Assembly (NCBI RefSeq): GCF_045679555.1
Contig: NC_092099.1
Location: forward strand, 7,994,576-8,058,575
Length of the DNA: 64,000 nucleotides
Origin: Salvelinus alpinus
Taxonomy: Eukaryota; Chordata; Actinopteri; Salmoniformes; Salmonidae
Direction of reading: 5' to 3'
Made by a program: the position numbers and the translations under genes. Positions 10,715 to 21,571 of the stretch are shown here, piece by piece; position 1 is the first letter of the stretch, and each line of letters begins with the position of its first letter. Under the pieces are notes generated by a model, which saw only the letters and a list, made by a program, of their open reading frames with translations, did no database searches and had not been told where the DNA came from.

Positions 10715-12183
10715 ATACAGAAATAAGAAATGTCCTCGCACTGCCAACTATGTTTATTTTCAGCAAACTTAACATAAGATTCAACAACTGAGACATAAAC
10801 TGAACAAGTTCCACAGACATGTGACTAACAAAAATAGAATAATGTGTCCCTGAACAAAGGGGGGTCAAAATCAAAAGTAACAGTCAGTACTGGGTGTGGC
10901 CACCAGCTGCATTAAGTCCTGCAGTGCATCTCCTCCTCATGGACTGCACCAGATTTGCCAGTTCTTGCTGTGAGATGTTACCTCACTCTTCCACCAAGGC
11001 ACCTGCCAGTTCCTGGACATTTCTGGGGGGAATGGCCCTAGCCCTCACCCTCCAATCCAACAGGGTGAGTGCTAGGGCGTTCCCAATGGGATTGAGATCC
11101 GGGCTCTTCGCTGGCCATGGCAGAACACTGACATTCCTGTCTTGCAGGAAATCACGCACAGAACGAGCAGTATGGCTGGTGGCATTGTCATATTGGAGGG
11201 TCATGTCAGGATGAGCCTGCAGGAAGGGTACCACATGAGGGAGGAGGATGTCTTCCCTGTAACGCACAGTGTTGAGATTGCCTGCAATGACAAAAAGCTC
11301 AGTCCGATGATGCTGTGACACACCGCCCCAGACCATGAGAGACCTTCCACCTCCAAATCGATCCCACTACAGAGTACAGGCCTCGGTGTAACGCTCATTC
11401 CTTCGACGATAAACGCGAATACGACCATCACCCCTGGTGAGACAAAACCGTGACCCATCAGTGAAGAGCACTTTTTGCCAGTCCTGTCTGGTCCAGCGAC
11501 GGCGGGTTTGTGCCCATAAGTGACATCGTTGCCGGTGATGTCTGGTGAGGACCTGCCTACAAGCTCAAGCTCTGTCCAGCCTCTCTCAGCCTATTGCGGA
11601 CAGTCTGAGCACTGATGGAGGGATTGTGCGTTCCTGGTGTAACTGGGGCAGTTGTTGTTGCCATCCTGTACCTGTCCCGCAGGTGTGATGTTCAGATGTA
11701 CCGATCCTGTGCAGATGTTGTTACACGTGGTCTGCCACTGCGAGGACAATCAGCTGTCCATCCCGTCTCCCTGTCGCGCTGTCTTAGGCGTCTCACAGTA
11801 TGGACATTGCAATTCATTGCCCTGGCCACATCTGCAGTCCTCATGCCTCCTTGCAGCATGTCGAAGGCGCATTCACGCAGATGAGCAGGGACCCTGGGCA
11901 TCTTTCTTTTGGGGATTTTCAGAGTCAGTAAAAAGGCCTCTTTAGTGTCCCAAGTTTTCATAACTGTGACCTTAATTGCCTACCGTCTGTAACCTGTTAC
12001 TGTCTTAACAACCGTTCCACAGGTGCATGTTCATTAATTGTTTAAAGTTCATTGAACAAGCATGGGAAACAGTGTTTAAACCCTTTACAATGAGATCTGT
12101 GAAGTTATTTGGATTTTTACGAATTATCAATGAAAGACAGGGTCCTGAAAAAGGGACGTTTCTTTTTTTCAGAGTTTATACAT
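10715..12183 (-). mobile_element. Near full-length Tc1-like transposon, second family
   Basis: Ends are AAATGTCCTCGCACTGCC on the left and GGGACGTTTCTTTTTTTCAG on the right, about 1.47 kb apart. The minus-strand transposase is recognisable in two open parts. The N-terminal helix-turn-helix region (11690-11925) starts MPRVPAHLRECAFDML and contains DVARAMNCNVHTVRRL. The catalytic part (10983-11336) contains MVWGGVS and LQYDNATSHTARSV (second Asp). Between them the frame is broken. The segment that should carry the third catalytic Glu (NPIEH) is replaced by a hairpin-forming duplication (see 11029-11084), so the enzyme is dead. Confidence 0.85.
11029..11084. repeat. Snap-back inverted repeat inside transposase
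   Basis: The arm GGAATGGCCCTAGCCCTCAC (to 11051) is repeated in inverted orientation at 11062-11084 with about 4 mismatches in 23, around a 10-base loop. In the related copy at 7100-7140 this position holds ordinary coding sequence for the third catalytic residue. Confidence 0.8.
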
Positions 12184-12284
12184 ATACTGTCATTACATTT
12201 CAACACACTTATTAAAAGTGTAATTTATATTCATTGTCTTTTAGTATACTATGTTCACAATCATTAAACTTAAACCCACTCATT

Positions 12285-13572
12285 CAATGGATGTGATGGT
12301 AGATCTGAGAATGGATCAACAACATTATATTGACTCACATTTAATGATTTAAATGACGGTGAAATAATACAAATATACAGAATAAATGCAAAGTCTTGTG
12401 TTTGGGGCAAATCCAACACATCACTGAGTAACTGACGCCTTATTTTCAAGCATGGTGGTGGCTGCATCATGGTATGCGTTACATTGGCAAAATACTGGAG
12501 TTTTTCCAGATAAAAAGAAACGGGATGGCGCTAAGCAAGGCAAAATCCTACAACAGGACACCTACAGCACCCAATGTCACAGGAAGGCCAAAAATATCAA
12601 GGACAACAACCACCGTAGCCACTGCCTGTTCACCCACTATCATCCAGAAGGCACGGTCAGTACAGGTGCATCCTAGCTGGTACAGAGAGACTGAAAAACA
12701 TCTTCTATCTCAAGGCCATCAGACTGTTAAATAGCCATCACTAGCACAGAGGGGCTGCTGCCTATATACACAGACTTGAAATCATTGGCCACTTTTAATA
12801 AATGGAACACTAGTCACTTTGATGTCACTTTAATAATGTTTGCATATCTTGCATTACTCATCTAATATGTATATACAGTATTCTATACTATTCTACTGTA
12901 GCTTTGACATTGCTCGTCCATATATTTATATATTCTTAATTCCATTCCTTTACTTAGATTTATGTGTATTGGGTATATGTTGTGAAATTCTTAGATATTA
13001 CTTGTTAGAAGCGCAAGCATTTCGCTACACCCGCAATAACCTCTGCTAAACATGTGTATGCGACCAATAAAGTTTGATTTGATTTGAATTCACCTTTCAG
13101 CAGGACAGTAACCTACAACACAAAGTACCTACAGCAGGACAGTAACCTACAACTCTACACTGGAGTTGCTTACCAAGAAGACAGTGGAGGTTCCTGAGTG
13201 GTTACAAGTTACAGTTGTGACAAAAATCTGCTTGCTTTAAAATTGCTGTGTAGGCATGAGCACCAACATCTTGACAGAGCTTGAAGAATTATGAAAATAA
13301 TGAAGGGCTAATATTGCACAATCCAGGTGTGCAAAGCTCTTAGAGACTTACCCAAGAAGACTCACCGCTGTAATCGCTGCCGACGGTGTTTCTAGCATGT
13401 ATGCAATGACAATTTTAGTTGTTAAAAAATAAATAGAAATCTTCCACTTTGACATTCAAGTATTTTTGTGTAGATTGTTGTCAAAAATTACAATTAAATC
13501 CATTTTTAAACCAACTTTTTAACAACATTTGAAAAATCCAAGGCGTATGAATACTTTTGGCAGGCACTGTAC
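12285..13572 (+). mobile_element. Degenerate Tc1-like transposon with nested LINE
   Basis: Plus-strand transposase pieces: TTTGGGGCAAATCCAACACATC at 12400, the FKHGGGCIMV motif at 12447, the QQDSNLQH-like segment at 13100 and GCAAAGCTCTTAGAGAC...AVIAADG at 13330-13390. The right end TTTTGGCAGGCACTGTA at 13555-13573 is a Tc1-type terminus. The left terminus is not clear. The same family is at 670-1926. The block 12556-13093 is a LINE insertion. Just after it, the motif CAGCAGGACAGTAACCTACAAC occurs twice (near 13098 and 13132), a local duplication. Confidence 0.75.
12556..13093 (+). repeat. L2-like LINE 3' end nested in Tc1
   Basis: Matches the 3' part of the copy at 8126-9770, from CACCCAATGTCACAGGAAGG (9264 in the older copy) to the ACCCGCAATAACCTCTGC end. 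It finishes with AATAAAGTTTGATTTGATTTG, the full terminal repeat of this LINE. It is a severely 5'-truncated insertion of about 0.54 kb. Confidence 0.85.
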
Positions 13573-15060
13573 TTTCTGAATTCCTGTTCAGAGGAGTGCA
13601 GAGAAAGTTGACAATAACGGTTGTTTATTGCACTGCTGAGTATACTTTTTCATATCTCAAGAAAATATACTTTTTTGAAAGTATACTTAAATGTCCACAA
13701 AATATATTAAAAGTATATTTTCAGAAACGCATGTGCACAAAAATGAGCATATTCCCCAGCATCCTTTTCTGCAGCTCAAGTTTTGATTTATAATATATTG
13801 TTCCTCGTATATAGCTTATTCAATATATCGTAGTAGGGATAGTTTCAAGTCTCAGTTAAACATTTGTCATTTTGCGAGACAGTGTTTTTGATGTGTCTTT
13901 TCTAACATATTGTCATCTGAAATGAAGTCTCCCTATAGGCACAGACATCAGTTCAATGTCTAGTTTTGATTTGTATTCGGTTGAGTTGTCAACTAACGTG
14001 AATTCAACGTGAAATAACCAAAAAATGTCACCATGTCATTGGATTTAGGCTCAAGGTTGGGTGAAAGAAAATACTAAATTCCTTTTACGTTGATTACTTT
14101 TTGCAAATCCAATCTATTTTCCAAGTAGATTCAACCATCACATTTCATTTTTTTGTTGAAATGACGTGGAAACAACGTGTGTGACAGAATGAACTGTGGT
14201 TCGTCAATAGATTGTGTAATGGTGACAGTCATAACAAGGGTTTAGGAGTTTAAATGAAAAGACATATCAAATGTTAGAAATTCACCCACTCAGCTGCTTT
14301 CGCCAGAATTGGAGTCCGAAATATGCCGCCACTAAGTTCCACAGCAATTCTCTCGACGTGAGTTAAATGCAAAGGTAAGTCAACAAGTTTTTCAAAAAGA
14401 TGGCTTTAATAAACTGGGTCATCTTTGGTATGAAGTCTGTAGCTGCAGGATACTTTCTATTCAGAAGAACAGATTATTTGATAGCCATCTTTGATAGCCA
14501 TCAAATAAGAGCAAAAGGTCTTATGATACGTTTTGACATACTTTTTTGGGAAGTAAAAACAGGTCTGCTATAATGATAGGTAGCTGTCATGATATTCGTA
14601 TGGACAATTTTTTGAGACACTAAGGGGATATGGTGAACTGACAGGAATTGAAAACATGTTTTTTGAGTAAAATGCTTCTTTAAAGAATGTGAGTACTGGA
14701 ACAACAAATATCTATTGTTGCCTCTCAAGTGAATTTTCAGATGCCTTGTTTACTTGATAGAAAAGGAGAACGCTATTGTCTTGCATTTAAGCACAGCGTT
14801 CCACCACCTGACAGCTCTGCATGTAACTTACACTGATGTGTTCGTCCTGTAAAGATGTGAGTCAGGTTTGATGGCCCAGTGTCTTTGTGGTGTGGTAGGA
14901 TATCCCCTTGTTTTTAGCCCACAAAGCCATAATGTTCTAGGCTATACTTCATCTGTTCAGAATTGAAGGTTTGATACCAGTTGGGGAGAGAAGTGGATTT
15001 ACAATAGCATCTTTAAATGTAGCTGCCAACTGTGAACCATTTATGACATTGTTTTGCGTT
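13573..15060. other. Unannotated spacer with low-copy repeat
   Basis: Mostly unrecognised. The part 13985-14175 (AACGTGAATTCAACGTGAAA ... GTTGAAATGACGTGGAAAC) resembles a dispersed repeat also seen briefly at 25610-25640. No coding exon could be supported. Confidence 0.4.
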
Positions 15061-15990
15061 TAGGCAGTGGCGATTTTAGCATGTAAATCTTCGTGGGGCA
15101 AACTCAAAAAAATGGTTTTAGATGCATGCCAGCAAAGCCACAACACAACACTAAACAATACATGAATTGCACTATAATGATGGCAAACAGTGTCTACAAA
15201 CTGTTAGGGCCTACTTAAAGCTGTCCCAACAGCAAAGTCCAAACGGCAGTCCCAACACTTTACCACTGTTACACATGGCTATCAGCGGCGCTTTGTCTGG
15301 CACTGAAATAGTAAAAAAACATAGCTGTACATTTTTTATTTAACCTTTACTTAACTAGGCAAGTCGGTTAAGAACAAATTCTTATTTACAATGACGGCCA
15401 AACCCGGCCAAAGTAGATTGTCGACTTGATTCATGATGATGCTTGCTAGCTAAGATTTTGGAAGTATAATGTTGAGTCCAGTCCAATCAAAGCTACTGTA
15501 GATATAACGTGATTTGAACACTGAGCTAATCACGGTGCAACTAGAGAACATTACTAACCCCTATGCTCCGTATTTTCTGCTAACTGCCCCACCACTACAG
15601 AAAGCACTGAGCTAGGCTGAAACACCTGCATTTTGGAGCTGCCTTATTCAAGAAAGCAAATAAGCATGTTTGTACAGTATGTGGCTTTTTTAACAAAAAT
15701 GTTTTTCTTCATTGATGGCAAACTGATATGTGACACGTATTAATGCCAAAATAACATGCAAAACATGTAAAATATGTATTTATTTTTAGCTAAACAGGTG
15801 GGGCTCAAAACAGTGGCGACCCTGAACGACGGGTTGCCCCTGCGTGTTAGGCATCTCCCTATTACTGCATTTCATGCTTTGCATGTACTGTTAACACTGG
15901 TTATTCCCCCATAAATATCAGTCTGATTATGGCAAATTGTCTTTCCTACATTGTATGCCACAGGTCTACATGTACATTGAGGTCTGAAAG
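15061..15990 (+). repeat. Salmonid interspersed repeat of unknown class
   Basis: The start GCAGTGGCGATTTTAGCATG and the late segment GGGTTGCCCCTGCGTGTTAGG (about 15831) are parts of a dispersed repeat I have seen widely in salmonid sequence. It contains no readable protein. An antisense SINE tail (15332-15412) lies inside it. Confidence 0.5.
15332..15412 (-). repeat. HpaI-like SINE 3' tail, antisense
   Basis: AGGCAAGTCGGTTAAGAACA followed by AATTCTTATTTACAATGACGG is the reverse complement of the 3' tail shared by salmonid HpaI-type SINEs and is also found at 57900-57950. The tRNA head is missing. Confidence 0.75.
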
Positions 15991-16732
15991 ATGAGCATTG
16001 TTCTCTCACAAAATGATTATACTACCACAGACTATGTGTAGCAAATTAATCCTGACAAAATATTTTACTAAATCATTCTCAAGAGCCCGGTATCATGAAC
16101 ATTGCAGCATCATTCTTGATAGCCTAGCCGCAAGCCACTGGCAGCATCGGGGTAAATCTCTGGAATGTAGAATGCTGAAACAACATGACATCAAGTCATG
16201 TTGCGCTTGTTTGTAATTAGCATAGCCAGACACAGAACATAACATGGGCATGTGACAAAAGTTAGAGAAAAACAAAAATTTTCAAAAGAAAATTGCCTAG
16301 AGAAGTAATAAGATTATTGTGTTGGTTGTTCAAAAGTAAACATTGCCATCATCCAATTGTGTGGGCACGTCCCATCTAGGAGTGGTATCTGCATTCGTTA
16401 CAAATGCCGGACTTTGTGGTTCACTGAGCAGCCAAATACACAGGAAGTTGAAACGTCTCGAATCTTGCAATGCAATGAAAATGTGCTCGTTCTAGGTTGT
16501 GGTTACGATCATTTTTATGTTTATGATAACGTAATAATGTCAATATAGTAATGACTATATGCCGTTGAGCCAGAGTGAAGTTTCCCTTTTAAATAGTATT
16601 TATTAGTTTTACTAGCTCTGTGCATCTTCAAATTTAAAAAAGTGAGGGAGTGCCGCTCCCTCACGCTCTGGCAGCACTACACCCGTGCTGCGCAAACAGC
16701 ATCTAATGGCCACGTTTCTGTTCTTGTTCCAG
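15991..16732. other. Last intron of lypd1 (partial)
   Basis: DNA directly upstream of the lypd1 terminal exon. It ends with TTCTGTTCTTGTTCCAG, a good 3' splice site with a T/C-rich tract. No other element was recognised. Confidence 0.5.
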
Positions 16733-16989
16733 GGAAGCACTACCGCAAGTCCTGTGCATCGTCTGGGGCCTGCCTCATCGCCTCCTCTGGCTACCAGCAG
16801 TTCTGCACAGGGAAGCTCTACTCGGTGTGCATCAGCTGCTGCAACACTCCCCTCTGTAATGGACCCCGTCAGAAGAAACAGAGTTCCAGTAACAGAGTTC
16901 CGTCTGCCGCCTCGTCCCTAAGCCCACTACACAGCCTCTCCCTCCTTTTTCTTCCCTTCCTCCTGCGCCCACCCTCCATATTCAGCTGA
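16733..16989 (+). CDS. lypd1: lypd1 terminal coding exon (Ly6/PLAUR domain protein 1)
   Basis: The exon opens after a consensus acceptor, with two bases completing a split codon, then 84 codons and TGA at 16987-16989. It encodes the second half of a three-finger Ly6/uPAR domain: YRKSCASSGACLIAS, then QQFC, then the hallmark SVCISCCNTPLCNG with the terminal Cys-Asn. This matches mammalian LYPD1 (Lynx2) closely in that stretch. A 25-residue hydrophobic C-terminus (LSLLFLPFLLRPP) fits a GPI-anchor signal, so the product should sit on the outer membrane; the mammalian protein binds nicotinic acetylcholine receptors. Only this exon was found. The signal-peptide and first Ly6 exons are presumably upstream of the window or were missed in the first 16 kb. 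The gene points toward gpr39. Confidence 0.93.
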
Positions 16990-17372
16990 GAGCCTATGAT
17001 TGGCTGGTTTGGTCTCATCAAGACTGTGGTTCAAATTTTTGATGTACGGTGTCCATATCGTCAATGGATGTATGACGCTGTCCTAACATAGACACTGTAT
17101 TTAGTTGATGTCCTAATAAGGACAGCAACTACCGGTCGAAGGTCATTGTTTGAAGAAACGTTCTGAAGGAACCTCCCTAATATGTTTATAGTGTCAGTGA
17201 TATGCACCACAGGAAAGGACTTTGGCGAGTGGAAGTGAGATGGCCATGGAGCAATATCATTTCCAATGGGTCCCAAAAAAATCTGTGGACTCTATGGTGC
17301 TGATCTTTACATTGTCATCACTGATTGACAGACATTGACTGGCCAACTGAGGGCACTACAAGGTAATATGTA
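16990..17372 (+). other. Start of lypd1 3' UTR
   Basis: Non-coding sequence after the lypd1 stop. A Sleeping-Beauty-family transposon begins at 17373. No AATAAA lies between the stop and the transposon, so the transcript may end within or beyond the insertion. Confidence 0.5.
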
Positions 17373-18961
17373 CAGTTGAAGTCGGAAGTTTACATACACC
17401 TTAGCCAAATACATTTAAACTCAGTTTCACAATTCCTGACATTTAATCCAAGTAAAAATTCCCTGTTTTAGGTCAGTTAAGATCATTAATTTATTTTAAG
17501 AATGTGAAATGTCAGAATAATAGTAGAGTGAATGATTTATTTCAGCTTTTATTTCTTTCATCACATTCCCAGTGGGCCAAAGGATTTCATACACTCAATT
17601 CGTATTTGGTGACATTGCCTTTGAATTGTTTAACTTGGGTCAAACGTTTCGGGTAGCCTTCCACAAGCTTCCAACAATAAGTTGGGTGAATTTTGGCACA
17701 TTCCTCTTGACAGAGCTGGTGTAACTGAGTCAGGTTTGTAGGCCTCCTTGCTCGCACACGCCTTTTCAGTTCTGCCCACAAATATTCTATAGGATTGAGG
17801 TCAGGGCTTTGTGATGGCCACGCCAATACCTTGACTTTGTTGTCCTTAAGCCTGTTTGCCACAACTTTGGGAGTATGCTTGGGGTCATTGTCCATTTGGA
17901 AGACCCATTTGCGACCAAGCTTTAACTTCCTAACTGATGTCTTGAGATGTTGCTTCTATAGATCCACGTAATTTTCCTGCCTCTTGATGCCATCTATTTT
18001 GTGAAGTGCACCAGCCCCTTGCAGCAAAGCACCCCCACAACATGGGATGGTGTTCTTCGGCTTGCAAGCCTCCCCCTTTTTCCTCCTAACATAACGGTGG
18101 TCGTTATGGCCAAACTCTTTTTGTTTCATCAGACCAGAGGACATTTCTCCAAAAAGTACAATCTTTGTCCCCATGTGCAGTTGCAAACCGTAGTATGGCT
18201 TTTCTATGGCAGTTTTTGAGCAGTGGCTTCTTCCTTGCTGAGCGGCCTTTCAGGTTATGTCGATATAGGACTCGTTTTACTGTGGATATAGATACTTTTG
18301 TACCTGTTTCCTCCAGTATCTTCACAAGGTCTTTTGCTGTTGTTCTGGGATTGATTTTCACTTTTCGCACCAAAGTACGTTCATCTCTAGGAGACAGAAC
18401 GCGTCTCTTTCCTGAGCGGTATGGCGGCTGCGTGGTCCCATGGTGTTTATACTTGCGTACTATTGTTTGTACAGATGAACGTGGTACCTTCAGGTGTTTT
18501 TTAAATTGCTCCCAAGGATGAACCAGACTTGTGGAGGTCTACAATTTTCTTTTCTGAGGTGTTGGCTGATTTTATTTTGATTTTCCCATGATGTCAAGCA
18601 AAGATTCACTGAGTTTGAAGGTAGGCCTTGAAATACATCCACAGGTACACCTCCAATTGACTCAAATGATGTCAATTAGCCTATCAGAAGCTTCTAAAGC
18701 CATGACATCATTTTCTGGAATGTTCCAAGCTGTTTAAAGGAACAGTCAACTTAGTGTATGTAAACTTCTGACCCACTGGAATTGTGATACAGTGAATTAT
18801 AAGTGAAATAATCTGTCAAAACAATTGTTGGAAAAATTACTTGTCATGCAGAAAGCCGACTTGCCAAAACTATAGTTTGTTAACAAGAAATTTGAGGAGT
18901 GTTTGAAAAACGAGTTTTAATGACTCCAAGCTAAGTGTATGTAAACTTCAGACTTCAACTG
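17373..18961 (-). mobile_element. Sleeping-Beauty-family Tc1 transposon, full length
   Basis: Terminal inverted repeats start CAGTTGAAGTCGGAAGTTTA at 17373 and end GACTTCAACTG at 18961, each flanked by TA. The length is 1589 bp. Inner repeats resembling the outer transposase-binding sites recur near 17570-17600 and 18750-18780, the IR/DR layout of this family. The salmonid elements used as the basis of Sleeping Beauty belong here. The transposase on the minus strand is inactivated (see 17587-18589). Confidence 0.95.
17587..18589 (-). pseudogene. Inactivated Tc1 transposase (Sleeping Beauty family)
   Basis: The ATG at 18589 opens with MGKSK and then a TAA at codon 6. The paired-like DNA-binding region follows in broken frames (18104-18373 carries VSISTVKRVLYRHNLKGRSA and the catalytic LWSDETK). 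The C-terminal part 17587-17895 carries MDNDPKHT and SPDLNPIEYLWAELK. All three residues of the D,D34E triad are therefore still encoded, but stops and frameshifts separate them, and the usual stop after TKY is lost, adding four residues. An intact enzyme would cut and paste the element at TA sites. Confidence 0.9.
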
Positions 18962-19004
18962 TATATTTTGTAGATGAGCTGGAAGAGGTATATTTGTACA
19001 GTAA

Positions 19005-19135
19005 GGGCTCTATTCAATCGGTATCGCTGAAGCGCTAAATCTTGCGCGCTACTATACAAATGTTAATTTCTGATTGAGTCTCTGCGACAGCGGGAACGTT
19101 GTCTCTAATTGTGAATCGTGCTATAAAGCTGAACT
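19005..19135. repeat. MITE-like repeat, one half
   Basis: AGGGCTCTATTCAATCGGTA at 19006 and ATAAAGCTGAACTGGA near 19122 match terminal and inner parts of the palindromic element at 33789-33981. The second terminus is missing here. Confidence 0.6.
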
Positions 19136-19787
19136 GGACTACAGACACAAAATGAACAAAAACACAAATAAACCAACAGAGTAATTTACAATTTTTTGGA
19201 TTACGGCATCCATTTTAGGAAGTTGTCAACTCTGTCAGTGGTCAGTTATGGATGCCATGCAAATCAATGGAAAATAATACTTTGGACACAATGTACAATG
19301 CAGTCACCAGGTCATGGTGAACAGTGTTGAGAACATTTGGTGAATGTGATAATATGAGTTACAGTATGGAGAAGTGTTTATCTCTTGTCAAGGAAACAAA
19401 TCACTGTAATCAACACTTCCAATACGAACCTTTTCCAATGTTCCAACTTTTAAAATGTACAGTATGAGATGAAATTGGTAAAAAATGATCCTGACTGTGC
19501 TTTGACTGCATGTAATATGTTCGACTCCTCACGTCTTTAGTCTGTAGAGGCACCACACTTAGAAATCAGCTTGTGACAGATTGTTGCAGTGTTTGTTGGA
19601 CGATATGCTGTATTCCTCTCTGATTGATTGATTGAATACTGTAATAGAGAAGACAGCTTAGTGGCTCTCCTTGGGTTCAACTTTCATGGTCACCTAGAAG
19701 TCATTCTTGACTGTGTTTGACTCACCACATCAATTCTACTTCATAACCGAAGCCAAGAAGCATATTTAGTCACGTTTATCAAATCAA
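19136..19787. other. Intergenic spacer
   Basis: Between lypd1 and gpr39. No gene or recognised element. Confidence 0.45.
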
Positions 19788-20085
19788 ATTGTATTTGTCA
19801 CATGCGCCAAATACAACATGAAATGCTTACTTACAAGCCCTTAACCAACAATGCAACAATGCAACTTTTTGAAAATAAGAGTTAAGAAAATATTTACTGA
19901 ATAAACTAAAGTTTTTTAAAAGTTACAATGAAAGAACAGTAACGAGGCTAAGTACAGGGGGTACCGGTACTGAGTCAATGTGCGGGGGTACAGGTTAGTT
20001 GAGGTAATATGGGCGATCAATGCAAATAGTCCGTGTAGCCTTTTGATTCATTGTTCAGCAGTCTTATGGCTTGGGGGTATTTTGC
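19788..20085 (-). repeat. L2-like LINE 3' end, antisense
   Basis: Begins ATCAAATTGTATTTGTCACATG and continues ...CATGAAATGCTTACTTACAAG, the reverse complement of the 3' terminus of the LINE at 57600-57690. The following GTAACGAGGCTAAGTACAGG block also occurs in the 5401-5877 copy (AGTAGCGAGGCTA). Confidence 0.8.
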
Positions 20086-20504
20086 AGCTATCAATAAAGT
20101 GCAGAAATTGTCCAAACTAATGCGTAAAAGTACATAGCTTTTTGTGAGCGTGAGTGCGGCCACTGTCTAATATACTCTGATGTAGGCTTCAATAAAAAGG
20201 AAACTTTAGATTACTTTTAGATTTACACTTTATTCCTTTTATAAATCCATTTGCATTGCATGCGTACTCCTTTGCACTTTTTAATCGATTTGACGCTATT
20301 ATCCATGCATTTTCATAATGTGACCACATGCCTACAGTAGGTTATCATATTGAGGTTCCGTTAGTGAATAATCAATGATTTGGAGGAAAGTAAACCACGT
20401 CGTTCTCCCAGCATGTCACTTTTTTTCTTGTTGGTACTGTTTAGGTACAGTATATACTAAAGTTTATTTTCAATGCAAGATTACAATAATATAAAGACAA
20501 CGTA
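20086..20504. other. Intergenic spacer
   Basis: AT-rich. Nothing recognised. Confidence 0.4.
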
Positions 20505-21569
20505 CACTACTGTTCAAAAGTTTGGGGTCACTTAGAAATGTCCTTGTTTTTGAAAGAAAAGCAAAAAAAATGTGTCCATTAAAATAACATCAAATTGATC
20601 AGAAATACAGTGTATACATTGTTAATGTTGTAAATGACTATTGTAGCTGAAAACTGCAGATTTTTTTATGGAATATGTACGCATATGTAGAGAGGCCCAT
20701 TATCAGCGACTCCGGGATGCTGGCCTTCTAGACAGAGTTCCTCTGTCCAGTGTTCTTTTGCCAATCTTAATCTTTTCTTTTTATTGGCCAGTCTGAGATA
20801 TGGCTTTTTCTTTGCAACTCTGCCTAGAAGGCCAGCATCACAGAGTTGCCTCTTCACTGTTGATGTTGAGACTGGTGTTTTGCTGGTACTATTTAATGAA
20901 GCTGCCAGTTGAGAACTTGTGAGTTTCTTAAACTAGACACTTTAATGTACTTGTCCTCTTGCTCAGTTGTGCACCGGGGCCTCCCACTCCTCTTTCTATT
21001 CTGGTTAGAGCAAGTTTGCGCTGTTCTATGAAGGGAGTAGTACACAGCACTGTACGAGATGTTCAGTTTCTTGGCAATTTCTCGCATGGAATAGCCTTAA
21101 TTTCTCTGAACAAGAATAGACTGACGAGTTTCAGAAGAAAGGTATATGAGCCTGGCTATTTTGAGCCTGTAATCGAACCCAAAAATGCTGATGCTCCCGA
21201 TACTCAACTAGTCTAAAGAAGGCCAGTTTTATTGCTTCTTTAATGAGCACAGCAGTTTTCAGCTGTGCTAACATAATTGCAAAATGGTTTTCTAATGATC
21301 AATTAGCCTTTTAAAATTATAAACTTGGATAAGCTAACACAACGTGCCAATGGAACACATGAGTAATGGTTGCTGATAATGGGCCTCTACACCTATGTAG
21401 ATATTCCATTAAAGATCTGCCGTTTCCAGCTACAATGGTCATTTACAACATTAACAATGTCTACACTGTATTTCTGATCAATTTGATGTTATTTTAATGG
21501 ACAAAAAATTAGCTTTTCTTTCAAAAACTAGGACATTTCTAAGTGACCCCAAACTTTTGAACTGTAGTG
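20505..21569 (-). mobile_element. Internally deleted Tc1-like transposon, third family
   Basis: Long inverted repeats run from CACTACTGTTCAAAAGTTTG to CAAACTTTTGAACTGTAGTG, flanked by TA at 20503-20504 and 21570-21571. The ends match over more than 150 bases (for example AAATAACATCAAATTGATCA against TGATCAATTTGATGTTATTT). The 1.07-kb body keeps only the N-terminal half of a minus-strand transposase: a helix-turn-helix with MREIAKKLNISYSAVYYSL (about 21030-21087) and RSGRPRCTTEQED, then a second helix region near 20760-20857 (CDAGLLGRVAKKKPYLR). The catalytic domain is deleted, so it could only move with help. Confidence 0.92.
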
Positions 21570-21571
21570 TA

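Noticed and set aside
1-16732. Upstream exons of lypd1
   Set aside because: I looked for the signal peptide and CYQC-type start of the Ly6 domain and found no supportable segment.
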